In this document: piece after piece, positions 34,066-43,412 of the stretch
How positions within the stretch are numbered: position 1 is the first letter of the stretch
Layout: the number at the start of each line of letters is the position of its first letter
Origin: Lachnospiraceae bacterium
GTDB lineage: Bacteria; Bacillota; Clostridia; Lachnospirales; Lachnospiraceae
Reading direction: 5' to 3'
DNA: 64,000 bases
Assembly: GCA_022800815.1 (NCBI GenBank)
Contig: JAAWRC010000008.1
Location: forward strand, 35,412 to 99,411
The notes under the pieces: generated by a model
Databases searched by the model: none
Told to the model about the DNA's origin: nothing
What the model saw: the letters and a program-made list of their open reading frames with translations, nothing else
Made by a program: the position numbers and the translations under genes

Positions 34066-36126
34066 ATGAGACTTTCCGACCCGGTCACTGCCCTCAAGGG
34101 CGTCGGGGATAAGACGGCGGCGCTGTTTGAAAAACTGAATATCCGGACGGTGGAGGATCTGCTGCACGCCTATCCCAGGGATTACGACTGCTATGAGGAG
34201 CCGGTGAAGACGGTGGAGATCGGGAGACCGGGAGTCTATGCGGTGGCGGCCACCATAAGGAAACGGCCGGAGGTGAAGCTCACGGCGAGGTTCAAGGTGG
34301 TGACGGCCCTCCTGGTGGACGATGCCGGCTCCTTAAAGGCCACCTGGTTCAACATGCCTTATCTGGCCAATTCTTTAAAGCCGGGAGGACGCTACATCTT
34401 CCGGGGGCGGGTGGTGAAGAATGCCTACGGCTTTGTCATGGAACAGCCGGCGGTCCTCGGATTCGAAGAGTATCGGAAGCTGCTCCACACCAGGCAGCCC
34501 GTCTACAACCTGACGGCGGGGCTGGGCAACAAGGCCGTCGGCAAGGCGGTGGCGAAGGCGCTGGAGACGTTCCCTTCCCAGAAGGACTACCTTCCGGACT
34601 GGGTGCGGGAGAAGGAGGAGCTGGCGGAATATAATTTCGCCCTCCGGGCCATCCATTTTCCGGCAGATGAAAGGGAGCTTCTCTTCGCCAGGAAGCGGCT
34701 GGTGTTCGACGACTTTTTCCTGTTCATCCTTTCTTTAAGGCTTCTTCGGGGGGCGGCAGAGAGGAAGGAGAACGGGTTTCCCGTGGGGGAGGGCGGGGAG
34801 GCCAGGCGGCTTCTCGCAGAACTTCCCTACGAGCTTACCGGGGCGCAGCGGGAAACCCTCGGGGACATTTTAAAGGACATGGGCGGGGAGCACCTGATGA
34901 GCCGCCTGGTCCAGGGGGACGTGGGCTCCGGGAAGACCATTGTCGCCGTCCTGGCCCTCCTCTCCGCCGTGGAGTGCGGTTATCAGGGGGCCATGATGGC
35001 GCCCACGGAGGTGCTGGCGAGACAGCATTTCGAGTCGGTAACCAAACTGTTTTCGGAGCATAACGTAAAGTGCCGGGTCGTTCTGCTGGTCGGCTCCATG
35101 ACGGCGAGGGAAAAGCGGCTGGTCCGGGAGCAGATCGCCACCCACGAGGCGGACCTCATCATCGGCACCCATGCGCTGATCCAAAAGAGCGTGGTCTACG
35201 ACTGCCTGGGGCTGGTGGTCACCGACGAACAGCACCGGTTCGGCGTCCGCCAGCGGGAGCTGTTCTCCAAAAAGGGCGGTGATCCCCACGTGCTGGTCAT
35301 GAGTGCGACGCCCATTCCCCGGACCCTGGCCATCATCCTCTACGGGGATCTGGACATTTCCGTCATGGATGAGCTTCCGGCGAGAAGGCTCCCCATCAAA
35401 AACTGCGTGGTCGACACCTCCTACCGCCCCAATGCCTGGAAGTTCATCGGGCGGGAGGTGGCGGCGGGAAGGCAGGCCTACGTGATCTGTCCCCTGGTGG
35501 AGGAGAGCGAGCGAGCGGAGGGGGAGAACGTGGTCGATTACGCAAGGCTTCTCAGGGAAGCGCTCCCGCCTTCCGTCCGGGTGGAATACCTTCACGGCAG
35601 GATGAGCGCGGCGGAGAAGGACCGGCGGATGGCGGCCTTTGCGGCCAACGAGATCCATGTGTTAGTTTCGACTACGGTGATCGAGGTGGGCGTGGACGTG
35701 CCGAACGCCACGGTGATCCTGATCGAGAACGCAGAGCGGTTCGGTCTCGCCGGCCTTCACCAGCTCAGGGGCCGGGTCGGGAGGGGCGCACACCAGTCCT
35801 ACTGCATTTTCGTCAACACCTCCGGGGACGAGGAGAAGAACAAGCGCCTGGAAATCCTGAATAAATCGAACGACGGCTTTTATATCGCTTCGGAGGACTT
35901 AAAGCTCAGGGGGCCGGGCGACATGTTCGGCATTCGCCAGAGCGGATTGATGGAGTTTTCCATCGGGGACGTCTTTACGGATGCGGACATTTTAAAAGAA
36001 GCTTCGGAGTCGGCGGAACGGGTCCTCTCCGAGGATCCAAATCTGGAATCGGAACCATACCGGGTACTCCGGGAAAAGATTGATCTGGAGCTTTTAAGGA
36101 GGGCGGAGGGGGCGTTGTCCCTATGA
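34066..36126 (+). CDS. recG: ATP-dependent DNA helicase RecG
   Basis: A 686-residue RecG helicase, which reverses stalled forks and moves branched DNA. The N-terminal wedge/OB region has PVTALKGVGDKTAALFEKL and LLHAYPRDYD. Helicase motif I is QGDVGSGKTIVAVLAL, the DExH-type motif II appears as VVTDEQHRFGVRQRE, motif III is VMSATPIPRTL, and motifs V-VI are VSTTVIEVGVDVPNA and QLRGRVGRG. The RecG-specific C-terminus is complete. An AAAGGTG ribosome site precedes ATG 34066. Confidence 0.96.
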   Translation: MRLSDPVTALKGVGDKTAALFEKLNIRTVEDLLHAYPRDYDCYEEPVKTVEIGRPGVYAVAATIRKRPEVKLTARFKVVTALLVDDAGSLKATWFNMPYLANSLKPGGRYIFRGRVVKNAYGFVMEQPAVLGFEEYRKLLHTRQPVYNLTAGLGNKAVGKAVAKALETFPSQKDYLPDWVREKEELAEYNFALRAIHFPADERELLFARKRLVFDDFFLFILSLRLLRGAAERKENGFPVGEGGEARRLLAELPYELTGAQRETLGDILKDMGGEHLMSRLVQGDVGSGKTIVAVLALLSAVECGYQGAMMAPTEVLARQHFESVTKLFSEHNVKCRVVLLVGSMTAREKRLVREQIATHEADLIIGTHALIQKSVVYDCLGLVVTDEQHRFGVRQRELFSKKGGDPHVLVMSATPIPRTLAIILYGDLDISVMDELPARRLPIKNCVVDTSYRPNAWKFIGREVAAGRQAYVICPLVEESERAEGENVVDYARLLREALPPSVRVEYLHGRMSAAEKDRRMAAFAANEIHVLVSTTVIEVGVDVPNATVILIENAERFGLAGLHQLRGRVGRGAHQSYCIFVNTSGDEEKNKRLEILNKSNDGFYIASEDLKLRGPGDMFGIRQSGLMEFSIGDVFTDADILKEASESAERVLSEDPNLESEPYRVLREKIDLELLRRAEGALSL

Positions 36127-36178
36127 AATCGCAAAGTCAAAGAACTCGTAAACAACACAAATCGACCAGGAGACAAGA

Positions 36179-38788
36179 ATGAAAAGGAAAAAATTTTGGA
36201 AATCTATGATGTGCCTGACGCTGGCCTTTGTGATCGGGGCTTCCGGCCTGTTCGCGGGAGCGCTTCCCGTTTACGGGGAATCGGAGGCGGCAAATGTGGA
36301 GGAGTCCGGCCTGGAGACGGCGACGGGGACGGAAATGCCTTCTGATTCGGAAGAGAGTTCCGAATTGGGACAGAATATGGAACTGGGAATTTCGGAGACG
36401 GAAAGCAAGGAAAATACTCTGGCGGGGACAGAGGGTTTCCAACCGTCGGAGGCTGTGGAGATGGTTACAGAAGAGCTTCCGCTTTACGATGCGGGTTCTT
36501 CCACTACTCAAAAGAGTGCGTTGACCCTTAAGGTCACTTACCCAGCTGACATTAAATGCAAGCAGGAAACCACTTTTACTTTGGAGGCATCTGGGGGAAC
36601 GGGAAATTATCAGTACCGGATTTATAGTCTTATGATACATGACGGCTCGGAATGGGTAAACGTATATGATATTAGCAAGGGAAATAACAGTGCCTATAGC
36701 ACGAAAAATACTTTTACGTTTACTTTTCACGCTTCTGGAACATATTATATCCGGTTCAATGCAATGGACAAAGGTACGACTCCCGCAGGATTTGCCGATA
36801 CCGGATTTTACGGGTATAAACTGGAAATAAAAGATCCCAGTGCTCCTTCGGTTGAAGAGATTGCAAAAAAGGTGGTGGCCGAGTGTGAGAGAACCTGTAC
36901 GACTGATTATGAAAAAGCGTTGTGGCTCCATGATTGGATCATCCATAATATGGAATATGATGATTCTTTAACCTATTGCTCCGCAGAAGGTGCTCTCGCA
37001 AGAGGGTTGGGAACCTGCGAGGCATATCACAGAGGGTACGTGATGCTTTTGAAGGAGGCAAAACTGGAAACGGGAAGGATCACTGGAAATGGTCACGTTT
37101 GGACGGCGGTGAAAATGGATGGCGCATGGTATCAGGTGGATACTACATGGGATGATAAAGGTGGGCAAAAAGAAGGCGTTTACGATGAACGCATGTATTT
37201 TGGTTTGACGGACTATGTGATGGGCCTTGTTCACACGGACCATCGTGGTGTGGCGGGATATGAGTCAAATTCTTTGGAAAACAACTATTATATTCAATCA
37301 GGAGACATCAAAAAATGGTCGGATCCCTTTACCAGAATCGTCAGCCAGAAGCTACAGGCGGGAGAGGGAGAGTTCCAAATTTCGGTCACAAATGAAAATA
37401 TGCCTTCTGAAAGCTATGGGTGGAATCCTCATTATAAAAATGTGCTTTGTAATCTGATTGCGTATCAGCTGTCTAAAAAAGAAACTTGGAACGGGACTTC
37501 CGTGTCTGTTTCTTATAAAAACGGACAACTGACGGTGAAAGCCGGGACGGCGGCAGATGTGCCGAATGCCCTGATGATTGTTCCTCCCTCTAAGACGGTG
37601 TATAAAGTAGGAGAAACAGTCAGTCTTTCTGGTTTGGTTGTCAATGCGGTGTATGCAAGTGGGACGAAAGTACAGGTTTTGAATGGAAATGAGTATCGGG
37701 TGGAGGGTTTCGACACAAAGACGGTCGGAAGCAGAACGGCGACTGTCACTTATAAGGGAGTGAGCGCTTCGTTCGCTTATACTGTCAAGGAACCGCCGAC
37801 CAATCCCGCAAAGCCGACTGACCCGGCGCAGCCAACGAATCCCGTGACGCCCACGGTTCCCGACGCCAGCGTCCGCTACCGGACCCACGTCCAGTCCTAC
37901 GGCGACCAGAGCTGGAGACAGGACGGGCAGATGAGCGGAACCAGCGGGGAGTCGAAGCGGCTGGAGGCGATTTATATCGAGCTTGTGAATCCGCCGATGG
38001 AGGGAAAGATTCAGTACCGGACCCACATCCAGAGTTACGGCTGGGAAGCCGGCTGGAAGCAGAACGGGCAGATGAGCGGCACCAGCGGTGAGGCGAAACG
38101 GTTGGAGGCCATTCAAATCCAGTTGACTGGAAAGATGGCGGAGTGTTACGACGTCTATTACCGGGTCCACGCCCAGAGCTACGGTTGGCTTGGCTGGGCG
38201 AAGAACGGGGCCAGCGCCGGAACCGCCGGTTACGCCAAGCGGCTGGAGGGCATCGAGATTCGTCTGGTGAAAAAGGGAGCCCCCGCTCCCGGCAGCAGCA
38301 TCGGTTCTTTCCGGCAGGCGGGAGCGGATGCCGGGATCAATTACCGGACCCACGTGCAGAGCTACGGCTGGCAGGATTGGATGGCCAACGGGGAGATGAG
38401 CGGGACCAGCGGCCAGGCGAAGAGACTGGAAGGCATTGAGATCAAGGTTGACAATCTGGGCATTTCCGGCGGCGTCCAGTACAAGACCCACATCCAGAGT
38501 TATGGATGGGAGAAGGACTGGAAGCAGAACGGGGAGATGAGCGGGACCAGCGGCCAGGCGAAGCGCTTGGAGGCCATTCAGATTCAGTTGACAGGGGAGC
38601 TTGGACGGCGGTATGATGTCTATTACCGGGTCCATGCCCAGAGTTATGGGTGGCTGGACTGGGCGAAGAACGGAGCAAATGCGGGGACGGCCGGCTATGC
38701 GAAGCGGCTGGAGGGCATTGAGATCCGCCTGGTGGAAAAGGGCGGACCTGCGCCCGGACCGACCGGCCGGCCCTATGTGGCGAAATAG
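36179..38788 (+). CDS. Secreted protein: transglutaminase domain, Ig-like domain, six ChW repeats
   Basis: An 869-residue exported protein. The signal peptide is KRKKFWKSMMCLTLAFVIGA plus a short tail. An acidic spacer follows, then a beta region, then a transglutaminase-like domain (about 225-330) with a plausible triad: Cys280 in GLGTCEAYHRGY, His306 in GNGHVWTAV, Asp321 in YQVDTTWDD. Next come an Ig-like domain (about 465-535), a Pro/Thr linker and six ChW repeats (565-862) of the YRTHVQSYGW...GTSGQAKRLEAI type. Repeats 4-6 resemble 1-3 in order, so a block of three was duplicated. ChW proteins are clostridial surface or secreted proteins that may bind cell wall or substrates. The middle is AT-richer than the repeat region. 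Confidence 0.88.
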   Translation: MKRKKFWKSMMCLTLAFVIGASGLFAGALPVYGESEAANVEESGLETATGTEMPSDSEESSELGQNMELGISETESKENTLAGTEGFQPSEAVEMVTEELPLYDAGSSTTQKSALTLKVTYPADIKCKQETTFTLEASGGTGNYQYRIYSLMIHDGSEWVNVYDISKGNNSAYSTKNTFTFTFHASGTYYIRFNAMDKGTTPAGFADTGFYGYKLEIKDPSAPSVEEIAKKVVAECERTCTTDYEKALWLHDWIIHNMEYDDSLTYCSAEGALARGLGTCEAYHRGYVMLLKEAKLETGRITGNGHVWTAVKMDGAWYQVDTTWDDKGGQKEGVYDERMYFGLTDYVMGLVHTDHRGVAGYESNSLENNYYIQSGDIKKWSDPFTRIVSQKLQAGEGEFQISVTNENMPSESYGWNPHYKNVLCNLIAYQLSKKETWNGTSVSVSYKNGQLTVKAGTAADVPNALMIVPPSKTVYKVGETVSLSGLVVNAVYASGTKVQVLNGNEYRVEGFDTKTVGSRTATVTYKGVSASFAYTVKEPPTNPAKPTDPAQPTNPVTPTVPDASVRYRTHVQSYGDQSWRQDGQMSGTSGESKRLEAIYIELVNPPMEGKIQYRTHIQSYGWEAGWKQNGQMSGTSGEAKRLEAIQIQLTGKMAECYDVYYRVHAQSYGWLGWAKNGASAGTAGYAKRLEGIEIRLVKKGAPAPGSSIGSFRQAGADAGINYRTHVQSYGWQDWMANGEMSGTSGQAKRLEGIEIKVDNLGISGGVQYKTHIQSYGWEKDWKQNGEMSGTSGQAKRLEAIQIQLTGELGRRYDVYYRVHAQSYGWLDWAKNGANAGTAGYAKRLEGIEIRLVEKGGPAPGPTGRPYVAK

Positions 38789-38806
38789 AGAAAGGAAGCG
38801 AAGTTC

Positions 38807-39511
38807 ATGAATTCCATTCTGGAATGTAGAAACCTGGAGAAATCCTACGACGGGGGACGGACGAAAGCCTTGAGGGGAATCAGTCTGTCCCTGGGAAAGG
38901 GGCGGATCATCGGCCTTTTGGGGCCCAACGGAAGCGGGAAGACCACCTTCATCAAGCTGATCAACGGCCTTCTCACGCCGGACGGCGGGGAGCTTTACAT
39001 TGGCGGCTATCCGGTGGGTGTGGAGACGAAGCGGATGATCTCCTACCTGCCGGAGGTGACGTACCTGGCAAAGTCCATGAAGGTCCACCAGATCATTTCT
39101 TATTTTGGGGATTTTTACCGGGATTTTGATGCGGGCCGTGCCTACGAGATGTTAAACCGTCTGAACATCAACCCGGGCGACAGCTTAAAGACCATGTCCA
39201 AGGGCACGAAGGAGAAGGTGCAGCTCATCATGGTCATGAGCAGGAATGCGGATCTTTACGTGCTGGACGAGCCCATCGGGGGCGTGGACCCGGCGGCCAG
39301 GGATTATATCCTGGACACCATCGTGTCCAGCTACAATCCGGAGTCGACCATTCTTCTCTCCACCCATCTGATTGCGGACGTGGAGCAGATTTTGGACGAC
39401 GTGATCTTTATCAGAGAGGGAAGCATCCTGCTGGCAGAACCGGCAGAAAGGCTTCGGAAGGAGCGGGGATGTTCCGTTGACGAGGCGTTCCGGGAGGTGT
39501 TCCGATGTTGA
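38807..39511 (+). CDS. ABC transporter ATP-binding protein
   Basis: A 234-residue ATPase. Walker A is LLGPNGSGKTTFIKL (near 42-56), Walker B region is LYVLDEPIGGVDPAARDYI, and the H-loop is ILLSTHLIADVEQ. The signature motif is degenerate, TMSKGTKEKVQLIM instead of LSGGQ, as often seen in the bacitracin/YtrB-like exporter group. It overlaps the permease gene by 7 bases. Substrate unknown; export of a peptide or lipid-active compound is the usual role of this group. It follows the ChW gene by 18 bases and may be co-transcribed with it. Confidence 0.9.
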   Translation: MNSILECRNLEKSYDGGRTKALRGISLSLGKGRIIGLLGPNGSGKTTFIKLINGLLTPDGGELYIGGYPVGVETKRMISYLPEVTYLAKSMKVHQIISYFGDFYRDFDAGRAYEMLNRLNINPGDSLKTMSKGTKEKVQLIMVMSRNADLYVLDEPIGGVDPAARDYILDTIVSSYNPESTILLSTHLIADVEQILDDVIFIREGSILLAEPAERLRKERGCSVDEAFREVFRC

Positions 39512-40302
39512 GAAAACTGTTGAAATATGATTTTAAGGCCAATCTCTTTTATTTTCTCCTGATGTACGGCGTGCTGATAGGGATTGCGGTGGTGGCGAGG
39601 CTTTCCATCGCCATGGCCGACACCAGGTATTTCGGGTTTGTCAATGAATACACATTGACACTGATGACTGTGGCCGGTTCCGCCGTTTTGTATCTTTTGG
39701 CATGCGGAGCCGTGATGGTTCTCACGCTCCTCCTTGTCGCCATGCGGTTTTACAAAAATCTGATGGGGCCGGAGGGCTATCTTTCCTTCACGCTTCCGGT
39801 ATCGGAGGGTGCGCACCTGGCCTCCAAGATGCTAAGCGGCGTGCTCTTCCTTCTTCTGAGTTCGTTTATGATCTTTGTCTCGGCTTCTGTTGCAACGGCG
39901 GGACTGGAGATCTGGGATGGCTTTACCCTGTCCTTCTTCCGGAGCGTCATCCATGCGCTCCGCATGGACCATCCGTTGGTCGTGATCCTGTATCTGCTGG
40001 AGGGCTTTATGACGGTGCTGGAAGTGGTGGCGGTGATCTACGTGTCCGTCTGCGTCGGCCAGCTTGCCGCAAAGCACCGGGTGCTGGGAGCCATCGGAAT
40101 CTTCCTGGCCATTTACCTGGTGGTCGGCATGGTCACCACCCTGGGAAGCGTGATCTTCATGCGGCTTCTGGAGGGGCAGGAGGGGACGGTTCTCTATTAC
40201 AGCGTGACCAGCATCGCTACCATTTTGTTCCGGGGCCTTGTGACGGCCGGGAGCCTTGCGGGAGCACTGCTTCTTATGAAACGGAAGCTGAACCTGGAGT
40301 AA
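39505..40302 (+). CDS. ABC transporter permease (about six helices)
   Basis: A 265-residue membrane protein with about six hydrophobic segments, paired with the preceding ATPase through a 7-base overlap. N-terminal LLKYDFKANLFYFLLMYGVL and FTLPVSEGAHLASKMLSGVL fit an ABC-2-like permease. No solute-binding protein is next to it, which suggests an exporter. Confidence 0.8.
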   Translation: MLRKLLKYDFKANLFYFLLMYGVLIGIAVVARLSIAMADTRYFGFVNEYTLTLMTVAGSAVLYLLACGAVMVLTLLLVAMRFYKNLMGPEGYLSFTLPVSEGAHLASKMLSGVLFLLLSSFMIFVSASVATAGLEIWDGFTLSFFRSVIHALRMDHPLVVILYLLEGFMTVLEVVAVIYVSVCVGQLAAKHRVLGAIGIFLAIYLVVGMVTTLGSVIFMRLLEGQEGTVLYYSVTSIATILFRGLVTAGSLAGALLLMKRKLNLE

Positions 40303-40345
40303 GGACGGCTGTGAACGAAAACGGAGAATTGGAGGAGGTCGGAAC

Positions 40346-40511
40346 ATGGGACAGAGCAGAGAAAAGAAGATTCCCATTGGGATTGCAGATTGAGGAAAGG
40401 CATTATGAGGAACAGCTCTACGACGACGGGATGGACGTGATTCTTAAGTACGGCATTGCGTTTTATAAAAAGCGCTGCCGGGTTTTAGCCTCCCGGAAAG
40501 CGTTGCCCTGA
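40346..40511 (+). pseudogene. Deletion remnant of an AAA-ATPase-like/PD-(D/E)xK family gene
   Basis: With GGAGGAGG upstream, ATG 40346 gives MGQSREKKIPIGIAD and then a stop. KKIPIGIxDFE is the usual N-terminus of the AAA-ATPase-like family with a C-terminal PD-(D/E)xK domain. In another frame the sequence then reads EERHYEEQLYDDGMDVILKY and GIAFYKKRCRVL, like the last residues of the same family (normally about 500-600 residues). Thus a deletion seems to have fused both ends and removed the rest. The family assignment rests on memory of its termini. Confidence 0.5.
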
Positions 40512-40522
40512 TATCAAATGAT

Positions 40523-40571
40523 TGCCCGGAAAATGTGTGGAAAACCACCTTTTTCCGGGCATTATATTTTT
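40523..40571 (+). terminator. Intrinsic terminator before the ABC importer operon
   Basis: An 11-bp stem (TGCCCGGAAAA with TTTTCCGGGCA), an inner GTGG/CCAC stem, and a following TTATATTTTT. It isolates the exporter/remnant region from the importer operon. Confidence 0.8.
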
Positions 40572-40581
40572 GTGGAAAAAT

Positions 40582-40646
40582 AACCCCCAGGGAGGCTTGT
40601 GGGCGTAAAATTCATCTGTTAGGATATAAGATATGGAAAACGGGCC
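40582..40646 (+). promoter_or_regulatory. Conserved 65-nt element, copy A (before the ABC importer)
   Basis: This element recurs at 45749-45812. Shared blocks in order are AACCCCC, GGGAGGCTTGyGGG, ATCTGwTAGG, ATGG, AAAA and GGCC. It contains TTGTGG and TAGGAT 17 bases apart, so it could be a promoter. C-rich and G-rich blocks could form a stem around GGGAGGCTT, so a cis-acting RNA or an operator is also possible. It ends 48 bases before the binding-protein start. Confidence 0.55.
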
Positions 40647-40694
40647 GTGAGATATTCCATTTTATGCAGAAGAAACGAAAAAGGAAGGTATTTT

Positions 40695-42398
40695 ATGAAA
40701 AAGGAAAGAACTTTGGCGTTCATACTGTCACTGGCCCTCGCGCTGGGGCTTGCCGCCTGCGGCGGGGATGGAAAATCAGGAACCACGGACGGCGTTTCGG
40801 GGACGGCTGTGGAGAAATTGTCACAGGAGCCTTCTCAGAAGGTTTCGGCGGCAGCGGAAGAAACGAAAGGGGCAGGGGAGGGGAGTTCCGACGAGCTGGT
40901 CGTGGCCATGACGAAGGATGAGAATACTTTGACGCCCTTTACCTATGTGACGGGAACTCCGGGTTTTGACGTGATGCGGTTCCTGTACGACAGCCTCTTT
41001 ACCATCGACGCCAATAACGAGGCGGTGCCCTGGATGGTGGAGGATGAATACACGGTGAACGAAGATTTCACGGAGTTTACCGTGACCTTGAAAGACGGGC
41101 AGAAGTGGCACGACGGGGAGCCGGTGACGGCGGAGGACGTGAAATTCACTTTTGAGTATGTGCAGACCCAGAGCACGGGCCGCTGGATCACGATCGCCTC
41201 GGCGGTGAAGGAGATCGCCGTGTCCGGAAACGAGATCACTTTTACATTGGCGGAGCCGAACCCTTCTTTCATCCGGGACGGCCTGGCGGACATGCGGATC
41301 ATTGCCAAGCATAAGTACGACGGCGTGGAGGACGGGACCACCGTGGACAACATGGGGAGCGGCCCTTACCGCCTGGCGGAATACGTGACCGGAGAATATT
41401 ATACGCTGGAGGCGGTGGATGATTATTTCCGGGGAACTCCGACGGTGAAGACTATCCGGATGCCCATCGTGACCGACGGCTCCGTTACCCAGCAGATGCT
41501 TCTGTCCGGTGAGATTGCGGCCTTTACGGGAACGATCACCCCGGAGGTGGCCGATACCTTCGAGGCGGCAGAGGACGTGGAACTTCTTCAGTCGGAGGGT
41601 TTTGCCTCGACCTTACTTCTGTTCAACTGTGAGCGGACTCCCTTTGACAATGCGAAATTCAGGACCGCCCTTTCTCAGGCCATCAACCTGGACGAGATCG
41701 TTGAACAGGTTTATCTTGGCATGGCCGAAAAGGGAACGGCGGGGCATGTGAAGGAAGGGCTGGCGGAGTATGTCGCCGGGCTGGACTATGTCTATGACGT
41801 GGACGGGGCGAATGCGCTCCTGGACGAGCTTGGTTATACGGAGCGGGACGGGGACGGCATGCGGCTGGCCCTTGACGGAGCGGAGATGGATCTGGAGTTT
41901 CTGGTCTATTCCGGCAGCACCCTCCGGATCCGGATGGCGGAGATCATCTCCATGCAGTTTGAAAAGATCGGCGTGCGTGCCACGGTGACCTCCCTTGATG
42001 CGGACACGGTGGACGCCATGGTGTGGCCCGGCTTCGACGTGGCCTCCGGCAGGGATTTTGACCTGTCCATGTGGGGCTGGTCTGCGCCGGTGGTCCAGAA
42101 ATCCGGCGTCATCATCACCATGTGCGACAGCGATCCCACCCTCGGCGGGGACAATCTGGGCGGTTACGTGAATCCGGACTTTGATGCGCTGGCGGCGGAG
42201 TACCTGGCCTCCGCAGACACAGAATTCCGCAGGGAGACCAATGAGAAACTCCAGCGGATGGCGGCGGCGGACACGCCTTTTATCACCCTGCTGTTCTCAG
42301 ACAACATCAGCGCAGTGAATGCCTCCGCTTACGACGGATGGGTGACGGCGGCCGGAACCTGCGCTTTCAATGTATTTTCATTCCTGCCGCAGCAGTGA
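40695..42398 (+). CDS. ABC importer solute-binding lipoprotein (SBP family 5)
   Basis: A 567-residue lipoprotein of the family 5 binding proteins (DppA/OppA/NikA). The signal peptide ends in the lipobox LGLAAC (Cys near residue 20), followed by a Gly/Ser/Glu-rich linker. Family signatures are FDVMRFLYDSLFTID, TVTLKDGQKWHDGEPVTAED VKF (split here), and KFRTALSQAINLDEIVEQVY. The ligand is a peptide, nickel chelate or similar small compound; sequence alone does not decide. ATG at 40695 has AAAGGAAGG upstream. It heads a complete five-gene importer operon and shares its upstream element with the acetogenesis locus, which favours a metal or cofactor ligand as an inference. Confidence 0.88.
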   Translation: MKKERTLAFILSLALALGLAACGGDGKSGTTDGVSGTAVEKLSQEPSQKVSAAAEETKGAGEGSSDELVVAMTKDENTLTPFTYVTGTPGFDVMRFLYDSLFTIDANNEAVPWMVEDEYTVNEDFTEFTVTLKDGQKWHDGEPVTAEDVKFTFEYVQTQSTGRWITIASAVKEIAVSGNEITFTLAEPNPSFIRDGLADMRIIAKHKYDGVEDGTTVDNMGSGPYRLAEYVTGEYYTLEAVDDYFRGTPTVKTIRMPIVTDGSVTQQMLLSGEIAAFTGTITPEVADTFEAAEDVELLQSEGFASTLLLFNCERTPFDNAKFRTALSQAINLDEIVEQVYLGMAEKGTAGHVKEGLAEYVAGLDYVYDVDGANALLDELGYTERDGDGMRLALDGAEMDLEFLVYSGSTLRIRMAEIISMQFEKIGVRATVTSLDADTVDAMVWPGFDVASGRDFDLSMWGWSAPVVQKSGVIITMCDSDPTLGGDNLGGYVNPDFDALAAEYLASADTEFRRETNEKLQRMAAADTPFITLLFSDNISAVNASAYDGWVTAAGTCAFNVFSFLPQQ

Positions 42399-42449
42399 AG
42401 GGCCTTTCGCCTGCGGCGGTAAAAACAAAACATTTGCCGGGAGGAAGCT

Positions 42450-43412
42450 ATGAAACACAGATGGTATTACTACATCATTTTATTGATTGCGGTCATCGTG
42501 CTGAATTTTTTCCTTCCGAGGATGCTGCCCGGCTCACCCATCGGACAGATCATGGGGGAGGAGGCGGGGAGGCTTGACGGCGAGGAGAAGGCAAGGATCC
42601 TCTCCGCCTACCGGCTGGACCTGCCTCTGGGGCAGCAGTTTCTTTTCTATCTGAAAAGTCTGGTGACCTTTGACTTCGGGATGTCTTATTCCCGCAGGCA
42701 GCCGGTCGCCGCCCTCCTGGCGAAAGCGATCCCCTGGACGTTACTCCTGGCGGGGACGGACCTCGTCCTGTCCACGGTATTCGGAACGCTTCTCGGAACG
42801 GTGTCGGCCTATAAAAGGCGGAAAAGGGCGGATGTTCCGATCATTATGGGGACAACCCTTGTGAGCTCCGTGCCCTCCTTCTGGATCGGCATGATCCTGC
42901 TCACCGTGTTTGGGGCAAAGCTTGGCTGGCTTCCCATGTACGGGGCCTACTCTATGTGGAAAAAATATACGGGCTGGCGGCGGATACTGGATGTGGCGGC
43001 CCACCTGGTGCTTCCGGTGGTCACCATGCTCTTGGCGTCGCTGATGCACTTTTTTACCACCTCCCGCTACAGCGTCATGAATACCATGTTCTCCGATTAT
43101 GTGAGCATGGCGGAGCTTCGGGGGATACCAAAGAGGCGGATCCGCATCCGCTATGTGATGCGAAACGCCATACTTCCCGTGTTCACGGTCTTTATGACGG
43201 AGCTGGGATTTCTCTTAAGCGGCTCGGTGATCATTGAGACGGTGTTTTCCTATCCGGGGATCGGCTTCCTGCTTTTTGAGGCGGTGAAGGCCAGGGATTA
43301 TCCTCTGATGCAGTATGGCTTTCTGGCGTCGTCGGCCATCGTGATCGCAGCCGGCGCGCTTTCTGATTTTCTTTCGGCGAGGATCGATCCGGGAATGGAG
43401 GGGGGCCAATGA
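42450..43412 (+). CDS. ABC importer permease 1 (DppB/NikB-like)
   Basis: A 320-residue permease with an N-terminal helix (YYYIILLIAVIVLNFFLP), a periplasmic loop containing LPGSPIGQIMG, and the typical cytoplasmic EAA-type loop MAELRGIPKRRIRIRYVMRN near residues 220-240. About six helices. The GGGAGGAAGC ribosome site lies before ATG 42450. It overlaps the second permease by 4 bases. Confidence 0.9.
   Translation: MKHRWYYYIILLIAVIVLNFFLPRMLPGSPIGQIMGEEAGRLDGEEKARILSAYRLDLPLGQQFLFYLKSLVTFDFGMSYSRRQPVAALLAKAIPWTLLLAGTDLVLSTVFGTLLGTVSAYKRRKRADVPIIMGTTLVSSVPSFWIGMILLTVFGAKLGWLPMYGAYSMWKKYTGWRRILDVAAHLVLPVVTMLLASLMHFFTTSRYSVMNTMFSDYVSMAELRGIPKRRIRIRYVMRNAILPVFTVFMTELGFLLSGSVIIETVFSYPGIGFLLFEAVKARDYPLMQYGFLASSAIVIAAGALSDFLSARIDPGMEGGQ

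Noticed and set aside
37870..38770. Regular direct repeats that could suggest a CRISPR array
   Set aside because: They are in frame, about 130-140 bp long and encode ChW protein repeats. No CRISPR array is visible in the window.
37352..39088. 578-codon minus-strand frame
   Set aside because: Antisense of the ChW repeats and the ABC ATPase; its repeats merely mirror those of the surface protein.
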